Positions 47,382 through 55,881 are shown, numbered from the stretch's first letter. The stretch is 64,000 nt of DNA from an uncultured Anaerobiospirillum sp. (GCA_944389615.1 CALXNA010000001.1:62001-126000); one strand, 5' to 3'. Translations and numbers: made by a program. Notes: generated from the sequence alone by a model not told the origin.

Positions 47382-49757
47382 ATGTCATCTGTGCCGCATA
47401 AGCCTTCCCCCTCTCAGCACGACGAGAGCTCGCGCAATCTGCTCAAGGAGCGGCTGCGCGGCAGCATGCTGGAAGATGAGCTGACTTTCGAGGTGGTGGA
47501 AGATGAGCCGGAGGCCACGCCGTCCGAGCCTGCGGCTACGCCATTAGAGCCTGCGGCGACGCCATCCGACTCGGGGGCGGGCGCTGAGCTGTATGCCCCG
47601 GCCGGGGCGGCGGCGCAGGGGATGGCTGCTGCTGCGCCGCAGGGTGCGGCTGAGTCCGCTGCGGCGCCGGGTGCGAGCACGGGCTTTGATGCCAAGGCCT
47701 TCTTGAAGACGGTGCCCAATCGGCCCGGGTGCTATCGCATGTACAACGACCGCGAGGTCGTGATTTATGTGGGCAAGGCCAAGGACTTAAAGCGGCGGCT
47801 GAGCTCCTACTTTCTCAAGCAAGATCATGAGCTCAAGACGCGGCTGTTGGTGGCGCATATTGCGCACATCGAGTTTACGGTGACATTCTCGGAGAGCGAA
47901 GCGCTCATCTTAGAGAACGAGCTCATCAAGAAGTATCAGCCCCACTACAACATCCTGCTGCGCGACGATAAGTCGTATCCGTACCTGTACTTGTCCACCA
48001 ACCACGAGTTTCCGGGCGTCTACTTCCACCGCGGTGCACGCAACAAGCCCGGTGAGTTCTATGGCCCCTTTCCCGATGCCGCCGCGGTCAAGGACAGCCT
48101 GCGCCTGTTGCAGCGCATCTTTCCTATCCGTCAGTGCTTAGACAATGTCTTTGCTCACCGCTCACGGCCGTGCCTGATGGCCCAGATGGGCAAGTGCTTG
48201 GCGCCTTGCGTGCCGCAGCCGCCTGAGCAGGTAGCCCACTACCATGAGCAGGTGGAGCTGCTCAAACTCTTCTTACAAGGCCATAACCAAGAGCTCTTTG
48301 CCACGATGGTGGCCAAGATGGAGGAGCATGCGGCCAAGCTCGAGTTTGAGCAAGCAGCGCAGCTGCGCGACCAAATGACCTCGCTGCGCCGGGTGCAAGA
48401 GAGCAACTCGATTGTCTCGAGCCTGACCTATCCGGTTGATGTCATCGGCTTTGCGCTGCAAGAAGGAGTCAGCTGCGTCCACGTGCTCTTTATCCGCAAC
48501 GGCCGCATCTTTGGTACGCGCTCCTTTTTCCCGGGCAATAACTACGGCGCTGCCCCGCGCGAGATCTTGCTCTCCTTCTTGACGCAGTTCTACCTCAATG
48601 AGGCCCACTCCAACCTCATCCCCGACGAAGTCGTGGTGAACTTTGACCAAGGCGCTGACAGCGCCCCGGCGGCCCGCACGGCTGAGGCGAGTACCGCGGA
48701 GTGCACTGAAGCGAGCACCGCGGAGTGCACTGAAGCGAGCACAGAGGTGGATGCTGAGGAGAGTGCTGACACTGAGGGCAGCGCGGAGCAGGACGCGCCG
48801 GAAAATGATTGGGCGCAGCATGAGGCCGCGCAGGCGAACTCTGCAGGGAATGTCGATGATGCTGAGCGTGCCGAGGATGGTGGGCGCAGCGTGCGCCCGG
48901 AGGTCGCTCTGCTCCAGGAGACCTTGCAGCGCCAGTTTGGCAAGACGGTGCGCTTCTCGCAGGGGCGGCGCGGGGCCAAGCATAAGTTCCTGCGCCTTGC
49001 GGTGACCAATGCCCAAGTGGCCTTGCAGGCGCATTTGAGCTCGGTGGCGACAGCCCAGCAGCGCATTACGGCCTTAGAGCAACTGCTTGGGATCTCAGGC
49101 GTGATGCGCATGGAGTGCTATGACATCTCGCACACCATGGGCGAGCTGACGGTGGCATCCTGCGTGGTCTTTAACCGCGATGGGCCCGATCAAACGCGCT
49201 ATCGGCGCTATAACATCGACGGCATTACCCCGGGCGATGACTTTGCCGCGATGCATCAGGTGCTGACGCGGCGCTTTAAAGACCCGACCTCAGGCGAACT
49301 GCCCGATCTCATCTTTATCGATGGCGGCCCAGGCCAGCTTAAGCAGGCTGAGGAGGTGCTGAGCGCAGCGTTTGCGTCCAGTGGTCTGCCGCTACCGCAC
49401 ATTGTGGCGGTGGCCAAGGGCGAGGGCCGTAAGGAAGGCCTTGAGACCTTGATCATGGGCTTTAGCCATGAGCGCATCAACCTCAATTTGGGCAATCCCG
49501 CCCTGCAGCTGGTGCTGCATATCCGCGATGAGGCGCACCGCTTTGCCATTACTGGCCATCGGGCGCGCCGGGCGAAGGTACGGCGGACTTCGCGCCTTGA
49601 GAGCATTGAGGGCGTTGGGCCTAAGCGCCGTCAGGCGCTGCTCAAGCACTTAGGCGGCATGCAAGAGGTGATGCGCGCCGGTGTCGATGAGCTGCAGAAA
49701 GTCCCGGGGATCAGCGCGGCGCTCGCCGCCAAGATCTACGACGAGCTCCACGATTAG
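47382..49757 (+). CDS. uvrC: UvrABC excision nuclease subunit C, with extra low-complexity segments
   Basis: About 791 residues against about 610 in E. coli. UvrC makes both incisions in nucleotide excision repair. Residues 1-110 are an acidic Ala/Pro/Glu-rich extension. The GIY-YIG domain starts near 113 (RPGCYRMYNDREVVIYVGKAKDLKRRL). Next come the Cys cluster RPCLMAQMGKCLAPC and the UvrB-binding FEQAAQLRDQM. A second low-complexity insertion (about 427-503, with TAECTEAS repeated) splits the protein before the EndoV-like nuclease (MECYDISHTMGE near 576, FIDGGPGQ near 647). A C-terminal helix-hairpin-helix pair ends it. All catalytic motifs are kept, so it should be active. Start at ATG 47382 with AGAGGT upstream. 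Confidence 0.93.
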   Translation: MSSVPHKPSPSQHDESSRNLLKERLRGSMLEDELTFEVVEDEPEATPSEPAATPLEPAATPSDSGAGAELYAPAGAAAQGMAAAAPQGAAESAAAPGASTGFDAKAFLKTVPNRPGCYRMYNDREVVIYVGKAKDLKRRLSSYFLKQDHELKTRLLVAHIAHIEFTVTFSESEALILENELIKKYQPHYNILLRDDKSYPYLYLSTNHEFPGVYFHRGARNKPGEFYGPFPDAAAVKDSLRLLQRIFPIRQCLDNVFAHRSRPCLMAQMGKCLAPCVPQPPEQVAHYHEQVELLKLFLQGHNQELFATMVAKMEEHAAKLEFEQAAQLRDQMTSLRRVQESNSIVSSLTYPVDVIGFALQEGVSCVHVLFIRNGRIFGTRSFFPGNNYGAAPREILLSFLTQFYLNEAHSNLIPDEVVVNFDQGADSAPAARTAEASTAECTEASTAECTEASTEVDAEESADTEGSAEQDAPENDWAQHEAAQANSAGNVDDAERAEDGGRSVRPEVALLQETLQRQFGKTVRFSQGRRGAKHKFLRLAVTNAQVALQAHLSSVATAQQRITALEQLLGISGVMRMECYDISHTMGELTVASCVVFNRDGPDQTRYRRYNIDGITPGDDFAAMHQVLTRRFKDPTSGELPDLIFIDGGPGQLKQAEEVLSAAFASSGLPLPHIVAVAKGEGRKEGLETLIMGFSHERINLNLGNPALQLVLHIRDEAHRFAITGHRARRAKVRRTSRLESIEGVGPKRRQALLKHLGGMQEVMRAGVDELQKVPGISAALAAKIYDELHD

Positions 49758-49872
49758 CGCGGGTGCGCGGTCTGGCGCGCGTGGTGGCGTGTGGATTGGC
49801 GCATTGGTTGGCCACAGGCGGGCTGCGAGCTTGCGCGAGGCCGGGCGCGCCTGTTGACGCGCGAGCGGGCGC

Positions 49873-50052
49873 TTAATGCGAGAAGAGCGTGTGTGCACTT
49901 TCGCCTTCAAGGAGGAGCGGCCGGTTGTGCTCGTCGACTACGACCACCTTAGGTTCAATCATCGGCGCTTCCTCTAACGAGCACAGGCCGTAGGCCATGA
50001 TGATGACGAGGTCGCCTACTTGGCAGTGGCGCGCGGCATCCCCTGTGCGCAC
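49873..50052 (-). pseudogene. panD: 3' remnant of aspartate 1-decarboxylase (panD)
   Basis: The minus-strand frame reads TGDAARHCQVGDLVIIMAYG, then EEAPMIEPKVVVVDEHNRP and a stop at 49873, which matches the C-terminal half of PanD (GAAA, GDxVII, EPKV regions). The frame stays open to about 50190 without a start, and the homology fades beyond about 50150. The N-terminal KxHR and the GS self-cleavage site that makes the pyruvoyl group are absent, so it cannot be an active decarboxylase. The rest of 49758-50324 shows nothing else. Confidence 0.7.
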
Positions 50053-50324
50053 TAAGGGCCGGTCGTGCCATGGGCCAGGCGCGGTTCTGCTTGGCGCGTC
50101 TTTGGCATGGTAAGGGATGGTAACCTGCTCTTGCGAAAATCCGCCACTAAGCGCGGATTCCCTTGCAACTCGTTGGGGGCAATGTTACATTTTTACCCAG
50201 AAGGATACGCAGCGGAGCATGGTGTCTGCGGGCGTTGTGTCTGCGGGCAGTGACCTGCGGCGGGCCGAACCGGCGCGCAACGTCAGCGCTTTGAGAGTGA
50301 GCACTTGCCAAGGAGGAAAGCGGC

Positions 50325-50882
50325 ATGCAATGTCCAACTTATATCTCCCGTAAAAAGGATATGCTATTTCAAAACCTCAATGCGCTTAAAACCGTCGAAC
50401 ACGTGATCGCCGAAGTCGACGAGGGCCTCGGCAACCAATCCCGTACCATTCGCGAGTCTTCGATGCCGGAGGTGCTGGCCACGGCCTTAGGCTTTGGCTC
50501 AGGCAGTGCCATCTCCTTTGCGGCGCTCTATCTGAGCGGCAGCGTGGTCGGTTTTAGTGCCGCCGGTGTCGCCAGCGGCTTGAGCGCCGCCGGAGCCTTA
50601 GTCGGCGGTAGTGCCACGACTGGTATCTTTGTGTTGGCCGCGCCGATTGCGATCTTAGGCTTCTTAGGCCTGCGCTTTGCCTTAAAGCGCCGCGCCGACC
50701 GCTTAAAGCACGCCAAGATCTTCTGCTATAAGCGCGCGTTGGCCCACTTGGCCTCGATCAAGAACGCCATGCAAATCGAAGGCGCGACCGCCAGCACCGA
50801 GCGTATCGAGTACCTCAAGGCGCTCTCCATCACCCTGCAGGCGGCCATCAAGGACTTAAAGCACGACTTGGGCTTGATCTAA
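50325..50882 (+). CDS. Small glycine-rich membrane protein, function unknown
   Basis: 185 residues. ATG 50325 follows AAGGAGG by nine bases. After a helical N-terminus (about 15-45) there are two hydrophobic, Gly/Ala/Ser-rich segments (about 50-85 and 88-112) with closely spaced Gly, resembling glycine-zipper membrane proteins. A basic stretch (FALKRRADRLKH) and two amphipathic helices (about 135-185) complete it. No family recognised. It lies directly before the IS200/IS605-like remnant; a toxin-like, transport or phage-derived role cannot be decided. Confidence 0.7.
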   Translation: MQCPTYISRKKDMLFQNLNALKTVEHVIAEVDEGLGNQSRTIRESSMPEVLATALGFGSGSAISFAALYLSGSVVGFSAAGVASGLSAAGALVGGSATTGIFVLAAPIAILGFLGLRFALKRRADRLKHAKIFCYKRALAHLASIKNAMQIEGATASTERIEYLKALSITLQAAIKDLKHDLGLI

Positions 50883-50946
50883 GCGCGCTGCTCCCTGCGC
50901 ACCTGCTCTCAGCGCGCCTGCGCTAAGCCTGCTTGCGTAGCTACAA

Positions 50947-51128
50947 TGCTATACTGGCTGTGTGGCTACGGTCGTTAATATCCTTCACGAAGGATATGCG
51001 GCTGTGGCAGGAGGGTGGCGGCCTGCGCCCTAGGGGTGGGAACGCTCCGAAGTTAAAGCCTGTGGAGAGCTTCAAGAGTTCGCTGAAGCAGGAATAAGCC
51101 CATCAGCTTTAGCTGATGGGTAGTTCAC
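50947..51128 (+). mobile_element. IS200/IS605-type remnant: right end with omegaRNA-like sequence, no transposase
   Basis: The 3' hairpin CCCATCAGCT-TT-AGCTGATGGG (51099-51120) followed by TAGTTCAC (51121-51128) is typical of IS200/IS605 right ends. The preceding GTGGGAACGCTCCGAAGTTA (from about 51036) and GAAGCAGGAATAAGCC match the pattern I know from TnpB guide (omega) RNA scaffolds. A second hairpin, ATATCCTTC-AC-GAAGGATAT, stands at 50978-50997 and may be the left end. Neither tnpA nor tnpB is present, so this is a deletion derivative of under 200 bp, like a PATE. Its right edge abuts the truncated GNAT gene. Confidence 0.6.
50962..51128 (+). ncRNA. Possible stand-alone omegaRNA-like transcript
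   Basis: An extended -10 (TGCTATACT, 50947-50955) would start a transcript near 50962 ending with the right-end hairpin. Expression is unproven. OmegaRNAs normally derive from the tnpB 3' region; here only the RNA part remains. It could guide a TnpB encoded elsewhere, or be inert. Confidence 0.35.
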
Positions 51129-51556
51129 GTCGTAGTAGTAGAGATAAAGAGCGAGCGCTCATTGTCATTGCGGCATAGGCTGTGGCAACGTTTGATGCTC
51201 CGTGCCGCGACCACGCGGGTGAAGATGATTTTGTTGATCACCGTGATGCCCGTAGGCAGGTGCTCAAAGCTATAGCTGCCGCTGTCTTCAAGCTCGCGCC
51301 ACGAGGCGTCGGTGGCGGTAAACGAGAGGACGCTGATGGGTTGCCCATCGCATTCCACCAAAAGCATTAGGCGCTCGGGATGCTCCTTGAGGCGGGCGCA
51401 GAAGCTCAGATGCTCTTCGGGGGTGATGGGCTGGTCGTGAAGCATCCAGCGGCGAATCTCCGGATGGTTGCGGTGCGCCAAGACCATGAGCAGCTCGTCG
51501 CGGCTGAGCAAGGTAAAGTTGCGGGCGACGATGTGATGCGGAGTGATGTTGCTCAT
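51125..51556 (-). CDS. GNAT N-acetyltransferase, PseH-like, 3' end replaced
   Basis: About 143 residues from ATG 51556. The first ~100 residues match PseH-type enzymes that acetylate UDP-4-amino sugars: RNFTLLSRDELLMVLAHRNH, EIRRWMLHDQPITPEEHLSF and LMLLVECDGQPISVLSFT. After about residue 110 the resemblance stops, and the last residues (SLFISTTTT) run to the edge of the IS200/IS605 remnant. The acetyl-CoA-binding part is therefore probably lost. It starts 8 nt after the adenylation gene, in the same operon. Likely substrate: the amino sugar handled by this cluster. Confidence 0.65.
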   Translation of the reverse strand: MSNITPHHIVARNFTLLSRDELLMVLAHRNHPEIRRWMLHDQPITPEEHLSFCARLKEHPERLMLLVECDGQPISVLSFTATDASWRELEDSGSYSFEHLPTGITVINKIIFTRVVAARSIKRCHSLCRNDNERSLFISTTTT

Positions 51557-51564
51557 AGCCTGCT

Positions 51565-53160
51565 CTAATGAGCCTGAGTGAGCCAAGCCTTGAGCTGCAG
51601 GCGGTCGACCTTGCCGTTTTGGTTGAGGGCAAAGCGCGGCCATACGATGAACTGGCTTGGCATCATGTAGGTGGGCAGCTTGTCCTTGAGATAGGCCTTA
51701 AGGTCAAGCTCTTGACCCTGCTTGCTGCTGTAGAACAAGGCGATGTGATGGGTAAAGACACAGGCGCAGCCGGTCACCTCAGGATGAGCCGTTACCAGCG
51801 CCTCGATCTCACCTAACTCGATGCGATGGCCTTGGAGCTTGATTTGGCTGTCCGAGCGCCCGTAGCAGACCAGCTCGCCGTGCTCGTTATAGGCGACGAT
51901 ATCGCCGGTGGCGTAGATTAGGTCAAGATAGTTGTCGTGGAGCGGGTTTTGGACGAAGCGCTCGCGCGTCTTGGCTTTTTGGCCATAGTAGCCCAAGGAT
52001 AAGGACGTGCCGCGCACATAGAGCTCGCCCTTGACTCCCACCTCCTGCGGGGTAATCAGGCGATACTGGTCTGCGGTGGCAGGTTCGGCGTTGGCCTCGG
52101 GGGTAGACGAAGCAGAGCTGGCGTCATCGTGGGCGAAGACCAAGAGCTCAGTGTTGGCGCAGGCAAAGCCAATCGGGAGGATCTCGTCATCGCCGCAGGC
52201 GCGCTCCACATCAAAGTAGGCGCAGACATCGGTGATCTCGGTTGGCCCATAGAGATTGGTGTAGGTGCACTGTGGCACATGGCGGCGCCACTGGTTGAGC
52301 TGCTTGTTGGGCATCGGCTCGCCGCAGAAGAGTACCTGCTTGAGACTGGTCAGCTTGGGGCCATAGGCGGCAAGGACGTTGACGTTGGCAAAGTAGCACA
52401 GAACCGACGGTACCCAGAATATGGTAGTGATCTGCTGGCGCACCATGTAGTCGAGTACTTTGGGCGGGAAGGTAAAGAGCGCGCTGTCGATGAGATGCAG
52501 CGTCGCGCCTGTCTTAAAGGTCGAGTAGATGTCGGTGATCGAGTTGTCAAAGTAAAAGGGCGCTTGGTTCAAGAACACAGTGTGCTGGTCGAAGCCAAAG
52601 TGCCCGCTCAGCCACTCGGTGTAGTCGATCACGCTCTTATGGCAGATGGTGACGCCCTTAGGCTCGCCCGTACTGCCGCTGGTGAAGAGCACATAGAGCA
52701 GGTCGGTATCGATGTGGCTGCGCCGCCGTGCCGCCAAGGCATCCTCATCTATAGGGAAGCTTGATATGTCTTCGATGCTTACCATGGTGGCGCCGCAGGC
52801 GGCAAGGGCGGTGCGCTGCGGGTAGTCCGCGCGCGTGATGATGACGCGCGGCTTGAAGACGGCCAAGACCTTGTTAAGGCGCTCAAGCGGGGCGGTTTCG
52901 TCGAAGATGGTGTAGAAGTTGTTGCTCTTGGTCACGCCCGCATAGCAGGCTAAGGCCTCCATGCTCTTGGGCAGTACCAGCAAGACCGGGGCGCGCTCTA
53001 AGCCTAACTTGATAAGCTGCGAGCCCAAGCGCGCGCCCAGCTCATTGAGCGTCCCAAAGGTGGTGGCGCGGGTACCATTGCGATCGACAATGGCCGTCTT
53101 ATTGGGGCAGGTATGCGCGCTTGTGCGCAAGTAATCGTCGACGTTAAAGCTATAGGCCAT
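51565..53160 (-). CDS. Amino-acid/acyl adenylation enzyme (DltA-like)
   Basis: 531 residues, ANL superfamily. Core motifs in order: LFTSGSTGEPKGV (A3, about 165-177), NLYGPTEITD (A5), YATGD (A7), GRSDSQIKLQGHRIELGEIE (A8) and NQNGKVDR with the A10 Lys. It activates a carboxylic acid with ATP and loads it on the carrier protein encoded next to it. Resemblance to D-alanine--carrier ligases suggests a small amino acid, but specificity is not readable. An Ala/Ser/Glu insert lies near 345-365. ATG 53160 has AAGGAC upstream. Confidence 0.85.
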   Translation of the reverse strand: MAYSFNVDDYLRTSAHTCPNKTAIVDRNGTRATTFGTLNELGARLGSQLIKLGLERAPVLLVLPKSMEALACYAGVTKSNNFYTIFDETAPLERLNKVLAVFKPRVIITRADYPQRTALAACGATMVSIEDISSFPIDEDALAARRRSHIDTDLLYVLFTSGSTGEPKGVTICHKSVIDYTEWLSGHFGFDQHTVFLNQAPFYFDNSITDIYSTFKTGATLHLIDSALFTFPPKVLDYMVRQQITTIFWVPSVLCYFANVNVLAAYGPKLTSLKQVLFCGEPMPNKQLNQWRRHVPQCTYTNLYGPTEITDVCAYFDVERACGDDEILPIGFACANTELLVFAHDDASSASSTPEANAEPATADQYRLITPQEVGVKGELYVRGTSLSLGYYGQKAKTRERFVQNPLHDNYLDLIYATGDIVAYNEHGELVCYGRSDSQIKLQGHRIELGEIEALVTAHPEVTGCACVFTHHIALFYSSKQGQELDLKAYLKDKLPTYMMPSQFIVWPRFALNQNGKVDRLQLKAWLTQAH

Positions 53161-53178
53161 GGTCAGCCGTCCTTGGGC

Positions 53179-53409
53179 TTAGTTCGCAGGTTGCAACAAC
53201 TTAGCAATGCTCGCGCAGCTCGATAAGCTCTCCGGCGAGAGCAAGGAGCCATTGATGTTTTGCCCAAAGCGCTCTTCGATCATGATGATTAGGTTGAAGA
53301 TTTCAATGCTGGAGAGCAGATCGTCGGTGACGAGGTTTTGAGTCTCAAGCGTAATATCGGTATGGCCCATCTCGTGGATCAGGGCTAACACGTCAGAAGC
53401 AGTTACCAT
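53179..53409 (-). CDS. Acyl carrier protein
   Basis: 76 residues. A four-helix carrier with the phosphopantetheine site in DDLLSSIEIFNLIIMIEERF, where the middle Ser of LSSIE is the likely attachment point. It sits between the KAS III gene (gap 3 bp) and the adenylation gene. It is specific for this cluster, not the fatty-acid ACP. Confidence 0.85.
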   Translation of the reverse strand: MVTASDVLALIHEMGHTDITLETQNLVTDDLLSSIEIFNLIIMIEERFGQNINGSLLSPESLSSCASIAKLLQPAN

Positions 53410-53412
53410 GGT

Positions 53413-54522
53413 TCAATCCTTCTTGGATGCGCCCGCAGCTTGGGGCGCGCATTGCTGATAGAGTAGGTCGGTGAAGACCAAATCGGTGGTGCGTACGGGG
53501 CAAATCATGTCGGCATCAAGCTGCATATCGGTGAAGCCCCACGCAAGGCCTGCCCCCATGCTGGCATTGAAGATGTGAAGTGGCCGGTCGTTGTGGGCTA
53601 AGCGGTGGCACAGGGTGATGAGCGGCGAGGCGCCGTTGGTGTTGCCGTATTCCTCGTATGAGGTGAGCACCTTCTCGTGCGGCAGGTGCAGCGCCATACT
53701 GAGCAGATCGACGATTTGCTTGTTGCCTTGGTGGAAGGCGTAGTAGTCGTAGTCCAAGATGCGCTCGCCCCAGAGCTCCTTGATCTGGTCGCTCATGTTC
53801 TTGCTGGCAAAGAACGTGATATAAAAGCCATTCATGTACAAGTAGCTGTAGCCTAACTGCGTAGCGCCATGCTCGCTGCCATCGGGCACGACATAGTGCT
53901 CGTAGTGGCGCCATGCGTTGCGAGTGCTGCTGGTGCTGTTAAACAGATACTTGAAGCCCGAGCCATCGGCAAAGAGATAGAGATCAAGCGGCTGCGCCGC
54001 TGCCCGCTCCAGCAGGACTACCGCGGCGCCATCGCCGAAGGTGAAGCGATCGGCCTTGAGCAAGGCCTCACGGTTGGGGTACATGCCCCAGACCGTGTCA
54101 CCGAGCACGATCGCCGCGCGCTTAAACTGCGGCTGCTGTAGATAGGTGCAGGCGCTGCTGAGCACATAGGGCAGCGAGGCGCAGCACAGGATTTGGTCGA
54201 AGATGAGGCAGTCCGGGCGCAGCGGTAGGTAGTGCTGCAGCAGAAAGGAGTTGCCAACATTGAAGTCTGGAAACTGAGTGTTGCAGATGACTACGTCAAG
54301 GTCGGCCGCTTGCCACCCGGCGTGCGCTAAGGCCTCTTGCAGGGCGACGTAGCCTAGTTCCAGTGAGGTCTGCTCGGTCAGTGAGATATGGCGCTGCTTG
54401 ATGCCCATTTGCTTGACGAAGCGCATGTTGGTGCGGATCGAGGTATCGATTGCTTGGACATGGCGGGGCACTGCCGCCGCAATGGCGCGGAGCGCGATGT
54501 TGTCAAAAGAGAGCTTGGGCAT
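53413..54522 (-). CDS. 3-oxoacyl-ACP synthase III (KAS III/FabH-like)
   Basis: 369 residues, thiolase fold. The Cys nucleophile lies in ILCCASLPYVLSSACTYL, the His in FHQGNKQIVD and the Asn in YGNTNGASPL, so the Cys-His-Asn set is complete. DRFTFGDGAAVVLLE is also typical. With the neighbouring carrier and adenylation enzyme it probably extends an acyl chain that is moved to a surface sugar. Such trios occur in O-antigen and capsule loci. First gene of the minus-strand operon. Confidence 0.87.
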   Translation of the reverse strand: MPKLSFDNIALRAIAAAVPRHVQAIDTSIRTNMRFVKQMGIKQRHISLTEQTSLELGYVALQEALAHAGWQAADLDVVICNTQFPDFNVGNSFLLQHYLPLRPDCLIFDQILCCASLPYVLSSACTYLQQPQFKRAAIVLGDTVWGMYPNREALLKADRFTFGDGAAVVLLERAAAQPLDLYLFADGSGFKYLFNSTSSTRNAWRHYEHYVVPDGSEHGATQLGYSYLYMNGFYITFFASKNMSDQIKELWGERILDYDYYAFHQGNKQIVDLLSMALHLPHEKVLTSYEEYGNTNGASPLITLCHRLAHNDRPLHIFNASMGAGLAWGFTDMQLDADMICPVRTTDLVFTDLLYQQCAPQAAGASKKD

Positions 54523-54606
54523 AGCGCATCACCAGTTTTGCTCAGCGTCCTGAGCCCGCTGCCAAAGGCCGCAACCAAAGTTCGCTGAACAAGTTTGCTG
54601 CTGGGG

Positions 54607-54768
54607 CTAACGTTGGCAGCACTTAGGCGGTACTAAGTACTTGTCCTTGTCGGCAGCGGTGATAGGCCGCTTGACGCGGCACGGGTTGCCGAGGGCTAGG
54701 ACGTCGTCGGGGATGTCGCGACTGACCACGGAGCCTGCCCCAATCACAACGCGTGAGCCGATGGTCAC
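54607..54768 (-). pseudogene. C-terminal fragment of a maltose O-acetyltransferase-like gene
   Basis: The frame reads [20 protein letters not shown], then [21 protein letters not shown], the left-handed beta-helix end of Maa/NodL/LacA-type sugar acetyltransferases. The N-terminal two thirds are missing: the homology stops at 54768 and an AT-rich segment follows. About 92% identical over 130 bp to 55134-55262. Confidence 0.75.
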
Positions 54769-54775
54769 GTGCCAA

Positions 54776-54885
54776 TATAGTGAAGGGAGCAAATTATTGC
54801 AATAATATCTGTTTTAGTCTGAGAATATCTATGGGTAGGGTGGCAACTTTACTGACTTTAGTAAATAGCGATGTTTATTATACTT
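54776..54885. repeat. AT-rich repeat, copy 1
   Basis: A degenerate copy of 55757-55862. It contains the palindrome ATTATTGCAATAAT (54793-54806), then GTTTTAGT and AACTTTACTGA. Strongly AT-rich in a GC-rich setting. The rest of 54886-55133 shows no gene. Confidence 0.55.
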
Positions 54886-55133
54886 TTCTGTGGAACTGTC
54901 GCTGTAGCTTGCCTGCTAAAGAAAGTTTGGGCGGGCTGAGTTGACTGCGTGAGGGTGACCGGCGCTGGGTTAGCAGGTCGAGAGTTCTGGGGCAAGGCGG
55001 CGCCTACCGCGCAGATAACGCGCAGTAGGGCGGTGAGGGCGGTGGCGCGGCGAGTGTGGTGGAGGGCTTGGGCGGTGGCGCGACGGAGCGCAGATGGCTT
55101 GGGAGCTGCGCTTAGCAGGCCGATGGCGCCATC

Positions 55134-55706
55134 AAGTACTTGTCATTGTCGGCAGCGGTGATTGGCCGCTTAACGCGGCACGGGTTGCCGAGGGGACGTC
55201 GTCGTGAATGTCGCGGCTGACCACGGAGCCTGCGCCAATCACGACGCGCGAGCCGATGGTCACACCGGGCAGGGTGCAGCTGTTGGCGCCGATGAAGACG
55301 TCGTCACAAATGGTGATGGAGCGGCAAGGTCAAGCTCCTGCCTTCGCCGCTCAGCATAGAGCGGGTGTGTGGCACAGGTGATGGTGACACTGGGGACGAT
55401 ATAGACATGGTCGCCGATGCGGACTTTGGCGGTAGCGAGTAGGCAGAGGTTGTGGTTGGCAAAGAAGGAGTTGCCCAGCTCGACGTTATAGCCGCACAGA
55501 CACTGAAAGGGTGGAGTAATGCAGATGTTAAGCCCCATCTTGCCAATGATTTGCTTTCTGAGCTCTCTTAAGCGGCGCAGGTCGGAGGGCATGGTGTGGT
55601 TGTACTCAAAGCACAGATCCCTGCTGCGGCTGTACTCGGCTTGCAGCTCAAAGTCAGAGCTATCGTACAAGTAACCAGCATCACGTAACTCACGTGCTGT
55701 GCTCAT
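55134..55706 (-). pseudogene. Maltose O-acetyltransferase-like gene with two frameshifts
   Basis: ATG 55706 starts a Maa-type protein: ARELRDAGYLYDSSDFELQA, NICITPPFQCLCGYNVELGN, VYIVPSVTITCATHPLYAER. At about 55318 the frame is lost; the expected ITICDDVFIGANSCTLPGVT continues in another frame. At about 55194 a 4-bp deletion relative to the 54607 copy breaks it again. The product would end after about 148 residues without the C-terminal acetyl-CoA coil, so it is probably inactive. It may once have acetylated a sugar in the surface cluster. Confidence 0.75.
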
Positions 55707-55756
55707 CTCCCTTCTCCTTGTGTCGAGCCATCGAGGCGGCAGCCTATGTTTGGCGC

Positions 55757-55862
55757 TACATATAGTGAGCTACGTGTATTATTGCAATAATAGTTGTTTT
55801 AGTTTGTAAATATATAAGTATAATGGATAGTAACTTTACTGATTATAAAACAGCAGCATTTT
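55757..55862. repeat. AT-rich repeat, copy 2
   Basis: Upstream of the broken acetyltransferase. It has the 16-bp perfect palindrome TATTATTGCAATAATA (55777-55792), GTTTTAGT, several TATAAT-like boxes and AACTTTACTGA. Matches 54776-54885 with differences. Promoter, mobile-element end or operator. Confidence 0.55.
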
Positions 55863-55881
55863 TATTATGCTTAAAATACAA

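Noticed and set aside
54793..54870. CRISPR/tracr-like sequence with GTTTTAGT
   Set aside because: Only two diverged copies almost 1 kb apart, no spacers and no cas genes.
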